Notes: generated by a model from the sequence alone, not told the origin. 64,000 nt of DNA from Gemmatimonas sp. (GCF_027531815.1 NZ_JAPZSK010000014.1:62001-126000), one strand, 5' to 3'. Counted from the stretch's first letter, positions 43,599 through 54,500 are shown. Translations and numbers: made by a program.

Positions 43599-45413
43599 TC
43601 AGCCCGTGGCGGCGATCTCTTCGCCCGGATTGATGAACTGGTCCTGCTCGAGCTGGTACTGCCGGTTGTACAGATCGCGATAGCGTCCGCCCAGCGCGAG
43701 CAGTGCGGCGTGGGTGCCACGCTCCACGATGCGCCCCTTCTCCAGCACGAGAATCTGGTCGGCACTGGTGATCGTGCTGAGGCGGTGCGCAATCACGAAG
43801 GTCGTGCGTCCGGCGCGGAGACGGCGCAGCCCCTCTTGAATGAGGTGCTCACTCTCCGAATCAAGACTCGAGGTGGCTTCGTCGAGGATGAGCACCCGCG
43901 GGTCGGCCAGGATGGCGCGGGCGATCGCCACGCGCTGCCGCTGTCCGCCCGACAGTTTCACGCCGCGCTCGCCCACGATCGTGTCGTACTGCTGCGGGAA
44001 GCCCATGATGAAATCGTGGGCATTGGCGATCTTGGCCACGGCCATGATCTCCTCGTCGGTGGCGCCCGGCTTGGTGAAACCGATGTTGTCGCGCACGGTG
44101 CCGTCAAAGAGGAAGTTGTCCTGCATGACCACGCCCAGATGGCGGCGATAGTCGCGCAGCTTGAGCTCGCTGACCGGCGTACCATCCACACGGATGCGCC
44201 CCTGCTGCGGCTGCGCAAAGGCCATGATGAGCGAGATCATGGTGCTCTTGCCACTGCCACTCGAGCCCACCAGCGCCGTCGTGGTGCCCGCCGGTGCATC
44301 GAAACTCACATGCTGCAGCACGGGCACGTCCGGCTCGTACTCGAAGGTGACGTCCTCGAACTGCACGTGCCCCACCACGGCGGGGACCGCCTGCTTGGCC
44401 GCGTCCTCCTGGTCCTCGGTGGCCATGTCACGCAGTTCGCGAATGCGATCGAGGCCCGCGAAGGCTTCGGTGATCTGCGTGCCGATGCTGGCAATCGAAA
44501 TGAGCGGTGCCGTGACCATGCCGATGAACACCACGAACGTGATGAGGCTGCCCAGCGTCATGCGGCCGCGAATGACATCCCCACCGCCCACGTACATCAC
44601 GATCACGCCGATCACGCCCACCACCCCGAGTCCCAGCGTACCGGTGAGCGACGTGCCGGTGATCGTCTTCGCGATATTCTGGAAGAGACGCTGCACCCCC
44701 TGGCCAAACACCTGCTTTTCCCGTTCCTCGGCGGTGTACACCTTGATGAGACGGATGCCGCCCAGCGTTTCCGTGAGCCGGCCGGTCACTTCGGCCTGAA
44801 TGACACTGCGCTCACGAAAGATGGGACGGAGGCGCTTGAAGGCGATGCTCATGCCGGCGCCGAAGAGGGCCAACGGGAGCACCGTGGCGAGGGTGAGCTT
44901 CCAGTTGAGATAGAGGAGCACGCCCATGGCCCCGATGGCGCTGAGGATGCCGCCGGTGAGCTGGATGAGCCCCGTGCCGATGAGATTGCGGATCCCCTCG
45001 GGGTCGCTCATGACCCGGCTCACCAGAACGCCACTCTTGGTGCTGTCGAAGTAGCGTACCGGCAGGCGAATGAGGTGCCCCTGCACCTCCTCGCGCAGCT
45101 GGGCGATGGCCTGCTGCGCCGCCACGCTCACCACCTGCGACAGGGCGTAGCCGGTCACGGACTGCACAAGGGTCGCGGCGAGGCCGGCGAGCGCGACATA
45201 GCCGAGCAGCCGCAGGTCGCCCTGCGGCAGCGCCTCGTCGAGCACCCGCTTCGTGCTGTAGGGGAGCACGAAGCTCGAGGCGCGACTGATGAGCATGAGC
45301 ACGAGGCCGATGCCCACCGAGCGGCGATGCTGTATGATGAGCGCACGGGCTTCGCCCCAGGCTCGGCGGCTGTCGTACTTCGGCTTCTTGGGTGCGGCAG
45401 GGGGAGGAACCAT
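43599..45413 (-). CDS. ABC exporter half-transporter (MsbA-like, TM domain fused to ATPase)
   Basis: 604 residues. Six-span exporter domain (~30-330) including VRYFDSTKSGVLVSRVMSDP; ATPase domain (~360-590) with Walker A GSSGSGKST, Q-loop VMQDNFLFDG, signature LSGGQRQR, Walker B VLILDEATSSLD and the H-loop IAHRLST. It works as a homodimer that exports lipids, lipid-linked sugars or drugs; the substrate cannot be read. It is a single gene, divergent from the desaturase across 286 bp holding a tandem repeat. Confidence 0.9.
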   Translation of the reverse strand: MVPPPAAPKKPKYDSRRAWGEARALIIQHRRSVGIGLVLMLISRASSFVLPYSTKRVLDEALPQGDLRLLGYVALAGLAATLVQSVTGYALSQVVSVAAQQAIAQLREEVQGHLIRLPVRYFDSTKSGVLVSRVMSDPEGIRNLIGTGLIQLTGGILSAIGAMGVLLYLNWKLTLATVLPLALFGAGMSIAFKRLRPIFRERSVIQAEVTGRLTETLGGIRLIKVYTAEEREKQVFGQGVQRLFQNIAKTITGTSLTGTLGLGVVGVIGVIVMYVGGGDVIRGRMTLGSLITFVVFIGMVTAPLISIASIGTQITEAFAGLDRIRELRDMATEDQEDAAKQAVPAVVGHVQFEDVTFEYEPDVPVLQHVSFDAPAGTTTALVGSSGSGKSTMISLIMAFAQPQQGRIRVDGTPVSELKLRDYRRHLGVVMQDNFLFDGTVRDNIGFTKPGATDEEIMAVAKIANAHDFIMGFPQQYDTIVGERGVKLSGGQRQRVAIARAILADPRVLILDEATSSLDSESEHLIQEGLRRLRAGRTTFVIAHRLSTITSADQILVLEKGRIVERGTHAALLALGGRYRDLYNRQYQLEQDQFINPGEEIAATG

Positions 45414-45536
45414 CGTCGGAATTTAGTCGCGATGTCCCGCCCTCGTCGTGCGACAGAAAGATCATTATCACGTCAGTAACACGCCAGCATAAGCGTGTCA
45501 TTCATTCATCCTGAACCAGGTTCGGGGCTGCCGTTT

Positions 45537-45580
45537 CGCGGGCGAGGCGCGGGCGAGGCGCGGGCGAGGTGCGGGCGAAC
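45537..45580. repeat. Tandem repeat, 4 x 11 bp
   Basis: Three identical copies of CGCGGGCGAGG (45537, 45548, 45559) and a fourth diverged copy TGCGGGCGAAC (45570-45580). It lies in the 286-bp spacer between the ABC exporter and the desaturase; apart from the repeat I see no other structure there. Confidence 0.8.
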
Positions 45581-45699
45581 GGTTCCGCCCCCCGATACGT
45601 TCACGCCGGTAGGAGCACGTCGCGAGGCGCGCGTCTGGTTTGGTCCCCCGCGGCGACCTCCGGTAGTTTACGGAGTGACCCGCTCCCCATCGGAACTGC

Positions 45700-46668
45700 A
45701 TGTTCATACCAAATAAAGAAACGCTGGCCAAGGTCGAGGTGCTCGCCGACCTCGAGAAGGACGTGGACGAGTTGATGACGGCGCACGAAGCCAAGCGCGT
45801 GCTGTGGTTCCCGTCCGAACTGCTCGCCCCCGAGCCGGACACGGACCCCGATCTGCACGTGCGGCAGCTGCGCGAGCGGGCCCGTGGCATCAGCATGCCC
45901 GCCCGGGTGGCCCTGGCGCTGAATACCCTCACCGAAGAGGGGTTGCCGCATTTCCATCGCCTGCTCGCCACCTACCTGGGGGGCGACACCTTCTGGGCCA
46001 AGTGGAACAACCTCTGGACTGCCGAGGAAGACCGGCACGGGGCGGTGCTGCATGACTACGCGCACGACAGCCGCATCCTCGACAATCCCGTGCTCGAGCG
46101 CATGCAGTTCGAGTACCTGAAGGCGGGCTTCGAGCCGGAATGGGACAAGGACCCGTACCGGGTGTTCGTCTATACGTCGCTGCAGGAGCGCGCCACGCAG
46201 GTGAGCCACGCCAACACCGGCAAGCTCGCCGGTGAGTACGAGCCGCTCATCGGCGAAGTCCTGGCCAACGTGGCCAAGGAAGAAGCGCGGCACTACGTGT
46301 TCTACCGCGAGATCTTCAAGCGCGTGCTCGAGCGCGACGCCAGCAACGCCATGGTGTCGGCGTCGCTGATCATGCCCAGCATCGAGATGCCGGGGGTGAG
46401 CATGCCGCACTTCCGCGAGATGGCCGACGTGATCCGCCGCGCGGGCATCTACGGGCCGCGCGACTACATCCGGATCGTCGAGGATCTCATCAAGTTCTGG
46501 GCGCTCGACAAGGTCGAGGGGCTCAACGAAGCGGGGAAAAAGGCGCAGGAAAAGATCATGGCCATCACGGCGCGCCTCGAACGCGTGGCCGACATGATGG
46601 AGACGCGCAGCAAGGCCAAGACCTTCGCCTTCAACGTCGCCTTCGCGCGCGAATTCGCGATGGACTGA
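45700..46668 (+). CDS. Acyl-ACP desaturase (ferritin-like, DesA/stearoyl-ACP type)
   Basis: 322 residues. Two di-iron motifs are visible: WTAEEDRHGAVL (E-x-x-R-H) and AKEEARHYVFY (E-E-x-R-H), each in a four-helix bundle context as in plant stearoyl-ACP desaturase and mycobacterial DesA proteins. It introduces a double bond into acyl-ACP, adjusting membrane fluidity, and needs ferredoxin-type electrons. Length matches the bacterial family. The ATG follows a weak GGAA ribosome site. Ends in a convergent hairpin with ppc. Confidence 0.9.
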   Translation: MFIPNKETLAKVEVLADLEKDVDELMTAHEAKRVLWFPSELLAPEPDTDPDLHVRQLRERARGISMPARVALALNTLTEEGLPHFHRLLATYLGGDTFWAKWNNLWTAEEDRHGAVLHDYAHDSRILDNPVLERMQFEYLKAGFEPEWDKDPYRVFVYTSLQERATQVSHANTGKLAGEYEPLIGEVLANVAKEEARHYVFYREIFKRVLERDASNAMVSASLIMPSIEMPGVSMPHFREMADVIRRAGIYGPRDYIRIVEDLIKFWALDKVEGLNEAGKKAQEKIMAITARLERVADMMETRSKAKTFAFNVAFAREFAMD

Positions 46669-46696
46669 CACGCACGGCGCGAGCACCGGCCGCAAG

Positions 46697-46741
46697 GCGG
46701 GGGACGGTTGGCGCCGCACCGGCGCGAACGCCGTCCCCCGC
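46697..46741. terminator. Bidirectional hairpin terminator between desaturase and ppc
   Basis: Outer stem GCGGGGGACGG (46697-46707) pairs perfectly with CCGTCCCCCGC (46731-46741); an inner, bulged GGCGCC-type stem continues it. It lies between the two convergent stops. Confidence 0.75.
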
Positions 46742-46749
46742 GTTCGTCT

Positions 46750-49533
46750 TCAGCCGGAGTTCCTGAGCCCCGCCGCAATGCCGTTGATGGTGATGTGGAT
46801 GCCGCGTCGGACGAACTCGTCCACCGCCGCCCCCGCCTCGGCGGTTTCCCGATGCCGCTGCAGCAGCGCGATCTGCAGGTGATTGAGCGGGTCCATGTAG
46901 GGAAAGCGGTTCGCGATCGAGCGGGCCAGCAGGGGGTTGTCCACGAGCAGCCGGTCGGTGCCCGTGATCAGGCGCAGGGCGTCCCGGGTGCGCTGCCACT
47001 CCGCCTCGATGGCGCTGAAGATGCCGCGCCGCAACGCCTCGTCACGCACCAGCTCGGAATAACGCGACGCCACGCGCAGGTCACTCTTGGCCAGCACCAT
47101 GTCCACGTTGCTGAGCAGCGTGCGGAAGAACGGCCAGCTGCGCGCCATGCGCTGCAGCACCGCCAGGCCGTCGGGCTCCTCCGCCAGCCATTCGGTGACC
47201 GCCGTGCCCACGCCGTACCACCCCGGCAGCATGCACCGGCACTGCGCCCACGAAAACACCCACGGAATGGCGCGCAGGTCCTCGATGCGATCGCCCGGCT
47301 TCCGGCTCGCCGGCCGACTACCAATGTTGAGGGTCGCGATCTCGGCCAGCGGGGTACTCTCGCGGAAGTACTGCGTGAAGCCCGGCGTGTCGTACACGAG
47401 AGCGCGATAGGCGCGATAGGCCTTGGCCGACAGCTGCTCCATGACCGGATGAAAGGTGGCCGCGCGGTCGGCCTGGTTCTCGTGGTCGGTGAGCGTGGCC
47501 TCGATCGTGGCCGCCACGAGCAACTCGAGGTTGCGACGCCCCACGTCGGGGGCGGCATACTTGCTCGCGATCACCTCCCCCTGCTCGGTAAGGCGAATCT
47601 GCCCGGTCACGGCACCTGAGGGCTGCGCGAGAATGGCCTCGTAGCTGGGGCCACCGCCGCGCCCGACGCTGCCGCCGCGCCCATGGAAGAAGCGCAGGCG
47701 GACCCCCGCGTCGGTCGCCACGCGCATGAGATCGAGTTCGGCGCGGTACAGCTCCCAGCCGCTCGTGAGAAAACCGCCGTCCTTGTTGCTGTCGCTGTAG
47801 CCCAGCATCACTTCCTGCCGGTCGGCGCGCGAGCGCAGGAGCGCGCGGTAGGCCGGGAGCGCGAAGGCGGCCGCCATCGTGGCGCCGGCACGCTGCAGAT
47901 CGCTGATCGTCTCGAACAGCGGAATGATGTGCAAGCCCAGCGTGGGCGCCTCTCCGCTCGTGACCAAACCCGCCTCCTTGAGCAGGAGCGCCACTTCCAG
48001 CAGATCCGAGACCCCATCGCACTTCGAGATGATGTAATGGGGTAACGCCGCCGCGCCGTAGCGCGCCCGCCACTCGCGGAGCGCAAACACGATGGCCAGC
48101 TCGCCGCGGGCCTCGTCCGCGTAGGTGAGATGCGGAGAGTAGAGCGGGCGAGCACTCACCAGTTCGCCCGCCAGCAGCGCCACGCGCTCCGCCTCGGAGA
48201 GCGCGGCATAGCTGGCACACACACCGGCCCGCGCCAATAGCTCCGCCACCACCCGCTCGTGCACATCGGCGTTCTGTCGCACGTCGAGCGGTGCCAGATG
48301 GAAGCCGAATACATCGACGGCCGTCAGCAGGTGGCGCAGGCGTCCGCTCGCCAGCAATGGCAGGCCCGTGTGCACCAGGGCGTCGTGCACCACCTGCAGG
48401 TCGGCGCGCAGGGCGTCGGGTGCCTCGTATGGCGCCGCATCCCCCAGCGCAGCGCGCGTGGGCGGGGGCAGCTCCAGCCGCTGCATGGTGGCCACCAGTC
48501 GTGCGTACACGCCGCTCAAGGCACGCCGGTACGGCTCATCCAGTCGCTGCACCGACCGATCGGGCGAGGCGGCGGCAAGAGCAGCGAGCGACGGCGTGGG
48601 CGGATGCAGGGCACTGGAGATACTCAGGACCCCGCCCAACGCGTGCACCTCCTGCAAATAGAAGTCGAACGCCGCAGCCGCCTGCAGCCGCAGGGTGTCG
48701 CGCAGGATGTCGGCCGTGACGAAGGGATTGCCATCGCGGTCGCCGCCGATCCAGCTGCCCACCTGCAGGAAGGTGCCACAGTCGCCCGCGTCGTGCGGGA
48801 ACCGCTCCGCGAGGAGCGCCGCGGCGTGCGCGTACAGTCGCGGGACTTCGGTGAAGAAGGTGGCACGAAAGTAGGCGATACCGTTCTTCACCTCGTCGAG
48901 CACACGCAACCGCTCCCCGCGCACCAGACGTGTGTGCCAGAGGGTGAGCACCTGACGCTGCAAGGCCCGATCGTGCTCCGCCTGCTCTTCGGGGGTGAGC
49001 GCCAGCCGATCACGCGCCGTCAGCAGATCCGCAATGTGCTGCATGGCCACCTGCGTACTCTGCCGCTGCACTTCGGTGGGGTGGGCGGTGAGCACCGGCA
49101 TCACCAGACCGTGCGCGAAGAACTCACGCAGCCGGGCGAGCGCCACCGCGTCGTTGCCCAGGGCCTGGCGTACGGCATCGATCGCATACGCAAGCGAGCC
49201 CTGGCGGGGTGGCGATCCCTCGCGTTCGTGGGCACGGCGCCGGCGGGCGCGATGCGTATCTTCGGCGATGTTGGCCAGCTGCAGGAAATAGGCGAATGCC
49301 CGCACCACGCTGAGCGTGACCCGCGGCGGCAACCCGTCCAGCAGGGCGTGCAGCACCGCCCGGTCCTCGGCGCGGCCGTCACGCGCAAAGCGCACGGCCG
49401 CCTGCCGCGTCTGCTCCACCAGTCTGAAGGTGTCGTCTCCCTCCTGCTCGCGGATCGCGTCACCCAGCAGTCGGCCCAGCTCGCGAATGTCGTCGCGGAG
49501 CGGGCGATCCTTATCGTCGCGGTCGTCCGTCAT
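46750..49533 (-). CDS. ppc: Phosphoenolpyruvate carboxylase
   Basis: 927 residues, full length. Signatures: VLTAHPTEVQRQS with the catalytic His, GYSDSNKDGGFLTSGW, and the mobile loop FHGRGGSVGRGGGPSYEA. The C-terminus is AAGLRNSG, close to the near-invariant RNTG end. It carboxylates PEP to oxaloacetate, replenishing the TCA cycle. A Glu-rich N-terminal extension before the first domain is short and ordinary. Transcribed alone or with nothing recognisable upstream; the next gene on the strand begins after a 74-bp gap. Confidence 0.96.
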   Translation of the reverse strand: MTDDRDDKDRPLRDDIRELGRLLGDAIREQEGDDTFRLVEQTRQAAVRFARDGRAEDRAVLHALLDGLPPRVTLSVVRAFAYFLQLANIAEDTHRARRRRAHEREGSPPRQGSLAYAIDAVRQALGNDAVALARLREFFAHGLVMPVLTAHPTEVQRQSTQVAMQHIADLLTARDRLALTPEEQAEHDRALQRQVLTLWHTRLVRGERLRVLDEVKNGIAYFRATFFTEVPRLYAHAAALLAERFPHDAGDCGTFLQVGSWIGGDRDGNPFVTADILRDTLRLQAAAAFDFYLQEVHALGGVLSISSALHPPTPSLAALAAASPDRSVQRLDEPYRRALSGVYARLVATMQRLELPPPTRAALGDAAPYEAPDALRADLQVVHDALVHTGLPLLASGRLRHLLTAVDVFGFHLAPLDVRQNADVHERVVAELLARAGVCASYAALSEAERVALLAGELVSARPLYSPHLTYADEARGELAIVFALREWRARYGAAALPHYIISKCDGVSDLLEVALLLKEAGLVTSGEAPTLGLHIIPLFETISDLQRAGATMAAAFALPAYRALLRSRADRQEVMLGYSDSNKDGGFLTSGWELYRAELDLMRVATDAGVRLRFFHGRGGSVGRGGGPSYEAILAQPSGAVTGQIRLTEQGEVIASKYAAPDVGRRNLELLVAATIEATLTDHENQADRAATFHPVMEQLSAKAYRAYRALVYDTPGFTQYFRESTPLAEIATLNIGSRPASRKPGDRIEDLRAIPWVFSWAQCRCMLPGWYGVGTAVTEWLAEEPDGLAVLQRMARSWPFFRTLLSNVDMVLAKSDLRVASRYSELVRDEALRRGIFSAIEAEWQRTRDALRLITGTDRLLVDNPLLARSIANRFPYMDPLNHLQIALLQRHRETAEAGAAVDEFVRRGIHITINGIAAGLRNSG

Positions 49534-49607
49534 GCGCCCAAGCTGCGCTCGGGGCTTCGCGCCCGCAACGCGCGCCGCCGACGTTCAGCGCGACGTGGTC
49601 GCCATGC

Positions 49608-50654
49608 TCAACGCCGCGGGGGCGCCACGTCGAGCCCGCGCGCCACTACGTCGGGGAAGTCGCCGAAGATGCCGTCCACCCCGAGCCGCACCATTTCGCG
49701 CACCTCCGCGACCGGGTCACCACCGTACCGGGCGGCCAGGAAGACCGGCTCCGACCGCAGCGTCCACACGTGCACCTTAAGGCCGGCATCGTGTGCGTCG
49801 CGAATCACACGGGAGGGGACCGCCGCCGAGTCCGGTGCCACCACCAGTCGCTGGTTCACGCCCACCGCGTCGGCGAACGTGGCAATGTCCCGCAGGCGGG
49901 CCGGCGTGAGCGCCCGCTCACTCACGAGATATACCAGCCGCACACGCGTCTGGCCGCGCAGCGCCCGCAGGTTGCCGTCCTCGAAGCTCTGGATGTACAC
50001 CGGGGCATCGCGCCGGTCGAGCCCGCGCGCCCGCAACGAGGCCAGCAGCGCCGGCTCGAGCGGCAGCCCGATGGCGCGATGGTAGCTGGGGTGCTTGGTC
50101 TCGGGGTAGACCCCCACAACCCGCCCGTGAGCGCGCCCCAGCGAATCGGCCAGCGCCAGTACCTCGTCGAAGGTGGGAATGGGGAACTGCCCATCGTAGG
50201 CGTGCGACCGGAAGGACAGCCGTTCTCTGGCCCGCAGCGTACGCAGTTCGGCGAGCGTGAAGTCTTCGGTGAACCACCCGGTCACGCTGTCGCCGTCCAC
50301 CACCTTGCGGGTGCGCCGCTCGGGAAACTTCGAGGCGACATCGGTGGTGCCACCGATTTCGTTCTCATGACGCGCCACCAGCACCCCGTCCTTGGTGCTG
50401 ACGAGATCGGGTTCGATGAAATCTGCGCCCATCTCCACGGCCAGCGTGTACGCGGCCACCGTGTGTTCGGGACGGTGCCCGCTGGCGCCCCGGTGCGCGA
50501 CGATGATGGGGCGATCCGTCGGCACGGGCTGAAGCGCGGGACGCATGCATGCCGTGGCGGCAAGCAGGACGGCGAAGCACAGGGTGCGGCGTGGCGGTAT
50601 CACAGGCGGGAGACGAGAGGGACGCGGGACGATGAACCAACGGACGACCACCAC
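49608..50654 (-). CDS. Glycerophosphodiester phosphodiesterase (GlpQ-like, exported lipoprotein)
   Basis: About 348 residues. The catalytic domain has IIVAHRGASGHRPEHTVAAY, then GADFIEPDLVSTKDGVLVARHE (the H-R, E-x-D and H of GDPD metal and acid-base sites), a FPIPTFDEVLALAD strand and a late GVDGIFGDFPD. It hydrolyses deacylated phospholipid diesters to glycerol-3-phosphate. The N-terminus RRTLCFAVLLAATACMRP is a lipoprotein-like signal. Start placed at GTG 50654, 9 nt after a perfect AGGAGG; a GTG at 50603 is an alternative. Divergent from the ankyrin gene. Confidence 0.87.
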   Translation of the reverse strand: MVVVRWFIVPRPSRLPPVIPPRRTLCFAVLLAATACMRPALQPVPTDRPIIVAHRGASGHRPEHTVAAYTLAVEMGADFIEPDLVSTKDGVLVARHENEIGGTTDVASKFPERRTRKVVDGDSVTGWFTEDFTLAELRTLRARERLSFRSHAYDGQFPIPTFDEVLALADSLGRAHGRVVGVYPETKHPSYHRAIGLPLEPALLASLRARGLDRRDAPVYIQSFEDGNLRALRGQTRVRLVYLVSERALTPARLRDIATFADAVGVNQRLVVAPDSAAVPSRVIRDAHDAGLKVHVWTLRSEPVFLAARYGGDPVAEVREMVRLGVDGIFGDFPDVVARGLDVAPPRR

Positions 50655-50798
50655 CTCACGGTACCTCCTCGTGCGACGGGCTGCAGGAGCGTGCGCGAAT
50701 TGGTGGCCACTCTTTACCGGCTCGTCACGCATCCCCCTGCCTCGACGGATCGTTTGCCCGCCATTGACGCCGCCGCAGGCGCCTCGCAGGATAGTCCC

Positions 50799-51467
50799 AT
50801 GGTCTCCATCGCCCCCGAGTCGTTGCTTGCCGCCATCCGCACCAAGGACCAGCTGGCCGTCGTGCGCCTGCTGGACGAGGACGCCAGCCGGGCCGGCATG
50901 CGGGCCAGCGGCGGCGAGTCGCTGGTGCTGCATGCGGCGTATGTGGGTGCGTTCGACCTCGTGCCGCTGCTGCTGCGCGGGCGTGCGCTCGACGCGTGCG
51001 AGGCGGCGGCCATTGGGGATGTGGAGGCGCTACGGGCCGCCATCGAGAACGACGATGATGCCCGGGTGCGCCGCAGCAGCGACGGGTGGACGCCGCTGCA
51101 CCTCGCGGCATTCTTCGGTCGCGACGACGCCGTGGCGCTGCTCATCGACCACGGCGCGCCGCTCGACGCGCACGCCACGAACGCGACGCGCAATACGCCG
51201 CTCCATGCGGCGCTGGCCGGCGCCACGAGGCCCGGCATCGTGCGCCGGCTCATCCTGGCCGGCGCCGATGTCGAGGCGCGTGGCGCCGGCAACAGCACCC
51301 CGCTCCACCTGGCGGCGTCGCGGGGCGATGAGGCCCTCTGCGATCTCCTGCTGGCCCGTGGCGCCGACCCACTGGCCATCATGGAAGACGGTACGACCCC
51401 CGGTGCTCTGGCCACGGCGCGTGGCTTCGGCGCCCTGGGCGACCGCCTCGCCATGATCGCCGAGTGA
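50799..51467 (+). CDS. Ankyrin-repeat protein
   Basis: 222 residues. An N-terminal capping region (MVSIAPESLLAAIRTKDQLA) is followed by about five ankyrin repeats; consensus-like ones are DGWTPLHLAAFFGRDDAVAL, NTPLHAALAGATRPGIVRRL and NSTPLHLAASRGDEALCDLL. There is no signal peptide or membrane span, so it is a cytosolic protein-binding scaffold; the partner is unknown. Start at ATG 50799 follows CAGGA. Some katG loci pair ankyrin proteins with catalase, but katG is 27 kb away here, so no link is claimed. Confidence 0.88.
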   Translation: MVSIAPESLLAAIRTKDQLAVVRLLDEDASRAGMRASGGESLVLHAAYVGAFDLVPLLLRGRALDACEAAAIGDVEALRAAIENDDDARVRRSSDGWTPLHLAAFFGRDDAVALLIDHGAPLDAHATNATRNTPLHAALAGATRPGIVRRLILAGADVEARGAGNSTPLHLAASRGDEALCDLLLARGADPLAIMEDGTTPGALATARGFGALGDRLAMIAE

Positions 51468-51475
51468 GCCGCCCA

Positions 51476-51504
51476 CCGCACGCGGCCGGCTAGGCCGCGT
51501 GCGG
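51476..51504. terminator. Perfect hairpin overlapping the stop codon of the RND gene
   Basis: A 12-bp perfect stem (51476-51487 with 51493-51504) with a GGCTA loop. The loop contains the RND gene stop (51490-51492), so one arm is coding for the last residues of that protein. It can serve both convergent transcripts. Confidence 0.7.
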
Positions 51505-54500
51505 ATCGGTCGTGGCAAACCGCGGGATCGACGCCGAGGCTGACGCCTCCGCATCGTCGAGCGCCGGCGCGAGCAGCTTGTACATGACGGGCGTCACCAG
51601 TCGGGCGATGAGCGTGCTGCTCACCAGCCCGCCAATGATGACCCAGGCCAGCGGCGAGTACAGGCCACTGCCCTGAAACGCCAACGGGAGCAGCCCACCG
51701 ATGGCCGTGAAGGTGGTCAGTACGATGGGCAGGAAGCGCACTTCACCGGCGCGCTGGATCGCCTCGTCCAGCGCCACGCCTTCGCGCCGCAGCTGGTCGG
51801 TGAAGTCCACGAGCAGGATACTTGTCTTGATCTCGATGCCCACCAGCGCCACGAAGCCGATCATGGCCGTGAAGCTCAGGGTGTACCCGCTGAACAGCAG
51901 GGCCACGATGCCACCGACGACGCCGAGTGGAATCACGCTCGCCACCACCAGCGTCGTACGGAAGTCGCGGAACTCCAACACGAGGATGGCGAGGATGGCG
52001 AACACCGCCACCACGACCGCCCCGCCGATCCCGCCAAAGCTCTCCTCCCGGCTTTCGATCTCGCCGGCCGGTACGAGCGTGTAGCCGGTGGGCAGCGGAA
52101 TCGCCTGGAGCCGCTCGATGATCTCGCGGGTCACCGCATCGGTGTTGTAGCCCGACTGGACGTAGCTCGTCACGGTGACCGCGCGCTGCCGGTCACGCCG
52201 GTCGATGGACGTGGGTGAGGAGGCGAAGCGCACCTGCGCGATCTGCGCGAGCGGCACCATGGCCCCGGTCACACTGCTCACGGAAATGCGCTCGAGCGCC
52301 TCGGGCGCTGGACGCCCCTCATGCGCCATGCGCACCACGATCGGATACTCGTCGCCATTGTCGGCGCGCATCTTCCCCGCCTCGAGACCGGCGATGCCGA
52401 GGCGCAGTGTGCGCTCCACTTCGGCACTCGGGACCCCCAGCAACCCCGCCTTCTGCTTGTCCACGACGAGGCGCAGATCCGACCGGCGCAGGCGCACGGG
52501 GTTGTTCACGTACTGGGTACCGGCCGTCTCCTTGAACACCGTCTCGTACTGTGCGGCGATGCGCGCCAGCGTGTCGAGGTCCGTGCCTTCCACCCGCATC
52601 GCGATGGGCGCATCGATGGGCGGACCATTCACGAATTCCTTGAGTTCGATGCGCGCGCCGGGATACAGCGCCAGCAGGGTGCGCAGCGAGTCGAGCGTGC
52701 GTGGCGTCCGCTCCTCGTGATAGGCCTTGAGCAGCACCAGCAGCTGGCCGCGGTTGGGCGCCTCGGCGCGCTGAAAGACGTTGTAGTACACCTCCGGATT
52801 GTCCTTGCCCACGTTGGCGAAGACACCGCGCGTATTGGCGTCCTGCATCACCACCTGTTCGGCGTACCGCACCGCGGCATCGGTCTCCGTGAGCGACGTG
52901 CCTTCCGGCATGGTGACGTCCACGTGGTACTGCGGCGTACCCGCCTTGGGGAAGAGCGAGAAGCCCACCAGCGGCACGAGCCCCATGGCCGCGACCACCA
53001 GCGCGAACGACGCCACCAGCGTGGCCCGCGGCCACGCCATCGCGCGGCGCAGCAGCGGGGCGTAGCTCCGCTTGATCCCACCGTCGAGCCACTGCAGGAC
53101 CGCGTTGCCATCGGCGTGCTCGTGCCGCGGCATGAGGCGGCTGGCGAGCCACGGAATGATGGTGAGCGACACCACGAGCGACGCAAGCACGGCATAGACC
53201 ACCGCCAGTGGCAGCGACCGGATGTAGCGCCCCGACAGCCCGGGGAGGAACAGGAGCGGCACGAAGGCGAAGATGAGGGTGCCGGTGGCCCCGAGGACCG
53301 CGACGCCGATCTGCTTCGTTGCCTCGATCGCCGCCTGCGTGCGCGAATACCCCTCGCGCAGGAACCGCGCGATGTTCTCGACGACCACGATGGAATCGTC
53401 CACAAGCAGACCGAGGGCGATCACGAAGCCTACGATCGACAGCTGGTTGATGGAATAGCCAGTCGCGTAGAGCAGCATCACCCCGATGGCGAGTGACGTG
53501 GGAATGGAGATCATCACGATGAGGCTGGCGCGAGTCCCCAGCGGCAGGAGCGTGAGCAGCACCAGGCCGATCGCGAGGGCGAAGTCCCAGCCGAGCCGCG
53601 ACAGGCGGGCATTGACGTTCTCGGATTGATCGAAGCCGCGGGCGAGCGACATGCCGGGCGGGAGCGTGGGTTCGAAGGCGTCGAGTACCTCCCACGCGCG
53701 GTCGCGCACCTCGGCGATGTTGCGCCCTTTCTGTACCGCGGCCGTCACGAACAGCGCCCGTTGGCCATTGTAGCGGCCCATGTGCACGGCGTCCCCGTCG
53801 TTCCACTGCACGGTGGCTACATCCTGCACCCGCACCACGGCACCATCACTGCCGCCCACAACGGTGCGCCCGACCTCATCGGTGGTGCGATAACGGCCGA
53901 GCGTGGACACGTTGTAGCGCCGGGTTCCCACATCCACCGAGCCACCGGGGATCTGTGTATTGTCGCTCCCCAGCGCCTGCAGCACCTGCGCGGGCGTGAG
54001 TCGCAGCTGCGCCAGCCGGCCGAGGTCGAGGGTCACCTGCATCTCGCGTGGGGGTGCCGCCCAGCGCGCCGCCTGCTTGACCCCCGGTACGCGCTCGAGC
54101 GCATCCTCGAGACGCTTGGCCACGTCGTCCATGCGCGCATACGGCACCGACGGGGCCACGAGCGCGAGCTGCAGCACGGCAAGATCGCTGTTTTCGTTGC
54201 GCTGCACCTCGAGTCGCTGCAACGCCGCCGGCAGCGCGGGGCGCAGCGCATTGACCTCGCGGATGACCTGATCGTACTTGCGGTCCGCATCGACTTCGGA
54301 TTCGAACTCCACGCGAATCACCGTCAGGCCATCAGAGCTGGTACTCTGGAGGTTCTTGAGATCCTCCAGCGTGCGGAGCTGCCGTTCGAGTGGCTCGGTA
54401 ACCAGCTGCTCCATGTCTTCCGGGCTTGCGCCAGGATAGACGGCCACCGCCGTGAAGATGGGAATGGGGAAATCGGGATCCTCGGCGCGGGCAATGTTCA

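Noticed and set aside
45537-45580. CRISPR-like array
   Set aside because: Units are 11 bp, contiguous and without spacers, and there are no cas genes.
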